Shown piece after piece: positions 55,788 through 57,252 of a stretch of DNA of 57,252 bases. The position numbers were made by a program, and so were the translations under genes. Source of the stretch: Marinobacter caseinilyticus (GTDB taxonomy: Bacteria; Pseudomonadota; Gammaproteobacteria; Pseudomonadales; Oleiphilaceae); NCBI RefSeq assembly GCF_011074955.1, contig NZ_WUQJ01000029.1:1-57252 (forward strand), read 5' to 3'. The first letter of the stretch is position 1; the number at the start of each line of letters is the position of its first letter. The notes below the pieces were generated by a model. That model searched no databases. It worked only from the letters and a program-made list of their open reading frames with translations, and was not told the origin of the DNA.

Positions 55788-56849
55788 TTACTGGGTGACC
55801 ACCGCTTTTGGGGCATTGGCTGCGGTAAAATCAAGCATTCGGCGCAATGGTTTCAGCGCCTGCTCTCGCAGCTCCGGCGCAACCAGAATTTCCTGTCCGC
55901 CATGCTCCAGCACCTGCAACAGGTTTTCCAGGCCGTTCATCGCCATCCAGGGACAATGGGCGCAACTTCTGCATGTAGCGCCATTACCTGCGGTTGGCGC
56001 CTCAATCAACGTCTTGGCCGGAGCCAACTGCTGCATTTTGTAGAAAATGCCATTGTCGGTCGCCACAATAAAGCGCTCATTCGGCAAAGTCTGCACGGCA
56101 TGAATCAACTGTGATGTCGAGCCCACCACGTCGGCCATTTCAACAACCGCGTCAGGTGACTCCGGGTGCACCAGAATTGCGGCGTCAGGGTAAACAGCTT
56201 TGAGATCTTCAAGCCCGCGCGATTTGAATTCTTCATGCACGATGCAGGAGCCGTCCCAAAGCAGCATGTCAGCACCCGTCGTTTTCTGAACATAGTGGCC
56301 CAAGTGCTTGTCCGGCGCCCAGAGGATTTTTTCCCCGCGGGCATCCAGATCCTCGACAATTGCCTGCGCACAACTGGACGTTACCACCCAGTCCGCTCGC
56401 GCTTTAACGGCCGCGGATGTATTGGCGTAGACCACGACAGTGCGGTCTGGATGTTGGTCGCAAAAGGCCGAAAACTCATCGGCAGGGCAGCCAATGTCCA
56501 ATGAACACGTCGCCTCAAGGGTGGGCATAAACACGCGTTTTTCCGGGTTCAGAATCTTTGCGGTTTCGCCCATAAACTTGACGCCGGCCACCACAACCGT
56601 TGAAGCCGGATGCTGATTACCAAAGCGAGCCATCTCCAGAGAATCTGCAACACACCCACCGGTTTCCTCGGCCAGACGTTGAATGTCAGGGTCCGTATAA
56701 TAATGCGCGACCAGCACTGCATCACGGTCCTTGAGTGCCTGCTTGATTCGAGCCTCAAGCTCTTTTCGCTGGGCCTCACCCACCGGCTTAGGCTCCGCCT
56801 CGTGCGCCAGATGTTCCTGAACCAGAATTCGGTCTTTAGATCGTGTCAT
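55788..56849 (-). CDS. nadA: Quinolinate synthase A
   Basis: A 353-residue 4Fe-4S enzyme that condenses iminoaspartate with dihydroxyacetone phosphate in NAD synthesis. The three repeats are visible, with [19 protein letters not shown] near 43-61 and [19 protein letters not shown] near 113. Iron-sulfur Cys ligands are in [25 protein letters not shown] and the late [20 protein letters not shown]. It stands alone, convergent with bepA. An extended -10 element lies about 40 bases upstream of the ATG. Confidence 0.95.
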   Translation of the reverse strand: MTRSKDRILVQEHLAHEAEPKPVGEAQRKELEARIKQALKDRDAVLVAHYYTDPDIQRLAEETGGCVADSLEMARFGNQHPASTVVVAGVKFMGETAKILNPEKRVFMPTLEATCSLDIGCPADEFSAFCDQHPDRTVVVYANTSAAVKARADWVVTSSCAQAIVEDLDARGEKILWAPDKHLGHYVQKTTGADMLLWDGSCIVHEEFKSRGLEDLKAVYPDAAILVHPESPDAVVEMADVVGSTSQLIHAVQTLPNERFIVATDNGIFYKMQQLAPAKTLIEAPTAGNGATCRSCAHCPWMAMNGLENLLQVLEHGGQEILVAPELREQALKPLRRMLDFTAANAPKAVVTQ

Positions 56850-56888
56850 TACGCCTCACCTTACCTATGACGTGCCATGGTCGACGCC

Positions 56889-56897
56889 AGTATACCA
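56889..56897 (-). promoter_or_regulatory. Extended -10 element before nadA
   Basis: On the minus strand TGG-TATACT (56889-56897), a TGN extended -10, about 40 bases before ATG 56849. No good -35 at 17 bases, which is common for extended -10 promoters. Confidence 0.4.
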
Positions 56898-56993
56898 TTG
56901 AACAATGAAGTGACATGGGCCTGTAACACCCTTGTGTTTGACGCTTCCATTCTTGTTTGTATGTGCGTGTTTGTATGTGCGGCTATAATGGGC

Positions 56994-57022
56994 AAAAAAA
57001 AAGAGCCCTCAGGCTCTTTTTT
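56994..57022 (-). terminator. Rho-independent terminator of the tRNA-Lys unit
   Basis: AAAAAAGAGCC / GGCTCTTTTTT stem (56997-57007 with 57012-57022), loop CTCA, with T tract in the minus direction; it follows the tRNA-Lys gene by 44 bases. Confidence 0.88.
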
Positions 57023-57066
57023 GAGACTCCGGGTGTCAGTCTGGCTGATACTAACCGGCGTCAATT

Positions 57067-57142
57067 TGGTGGGTCGTGATGGATTCGAACCATCGACCAA
57101 TTGGTTAAAAGCCAACTGCTCTACCAACTGAGCTAACGACCC
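57067..57142 (-). tRNA. tRNA-Lys (anticodon TTT)
   Basis: A 76-base cloverleaf on the minus strand: acceptor GGGTCGT with ACGACCC, D-arm AGCTCAGTTGGTAGAGC, anticodon stem TTGGC / ACCAA region with loop CTTTTAA (TTT), T-loop GTTCGAATC, and encoded CCA at 57067-57069. Confidence 0.97.
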
Positions 57143-57198
57143 AAAACGGGTTGGCCTCGCGGCCCGACATTCGTGTTACACACCAATATCGCTAATAA

Positions 57199-57252
57199 TG
57201 GTGGGTCGTGATGGATTCGAACCATCGACCAATTGGTTAAAAGCCAACTGCT
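57199..57252 (-). tRNA. tRNA-Lys (anticodon TTT), second tandem copy, cut by window edge
   Basis: The 54 visible bases are identical to the 3' part of the copy at 57067-57142, including anticodon region, T-arm and encoded CCA. The 5' part lies outside the window. A 56-base spacer separates the copies. Confidence 0.9.

Overview
The window reads as chromosomal DNA of a gammaproteobacterium, probably marine or marine-like. The evidence is the order purC-bamC-dapA / bcp / perM / tusA-family / bepA, the Pseudomonas-type methylcitrate operon (GntR regulator, prpB, prpC, acnD, prpF, prpD), a TIGR04219-type outer-membrane barrel, and Shine-Dalgarno-led genes of medium GC. I cannot name the genus from sequence alone.

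Region 1 (1-29104) is a large capsule or exopolysaccharide (EPS) locus. At the left edge is the 5' end of a secreted, possibly polysaccharide-lyase-like protein. Diverging from it are wecB, wecC and a GT4 glycosyltransferase, which supply UDP-ManNAcA and one transfer step. From 26808 down to 4569 runs a tightly packed minus-strand array of 17 genes: initiating sugar transferase, Wza-like export lipoprotein, Wzz-like co-polymerase, a tyrosine-kinase-like protein, beta-barrel, polysaccharide deacetylase, NodU/CmcH carbamoyltransferase, GNAT and FemAB-like transferases, GT2, Wzy-like polymerase, GT4, AsnB-like amidotransferase, a membrane transglutaminase-like protein, GT4, Wzx-like flippase and a PA14/TSP3/FN3 lipoprotein. 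Diverging from 27089 are a second deacetylase and an ExeA-like ATPase. The core set matches the EPS genes that usually accompany exosortase A (XrtA), yet no exosortase, no PrsK/PrsR and no PEP-CTERM protein is in the window. The kinase-like protein has lost the Walker A lysine and the Walker B aspartate, so it looks like a pseudokinase. The set of tailoring enzymes suggests a heavily decorated uronic-acid polymer.

Region 2 (29123-40935) holds, on the minus strand, prpR-like GntR regulator, prpB, prpC, acnD, prpF, prpD, then carB without carA. Propionyl-CoA is thus fed through the methylcitrate cycle. Two palindromes of the FadR-type consensus lie in front of the regulator, one of them on the -35 box of its likely promoter.

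Region 3 (41142-48461) contains galU, a small HTH regulator, an enoyl-CoA hydratase-like gene, a secreted protein of unknown role, a secreted lipase interrupted by one in-frame TGA, a DMT exporter, tRNA-Val(GAC) and a UDP-glucuronate 4-epimerase-like gene. galU and the epimerase may feed nucleotide sugars to the EPS locus.

Region 4 (48462-57252) is housekeeping: an outer-membrane barrel, purC, bamC, dapA, bcp, perM, a TusA-family protein, bepA, nadA, and two tandem tRNA-Lys(TTT) genes, the second cut by the window edge. The E. coli neighbour gcvR is absent between dapA and bcp.
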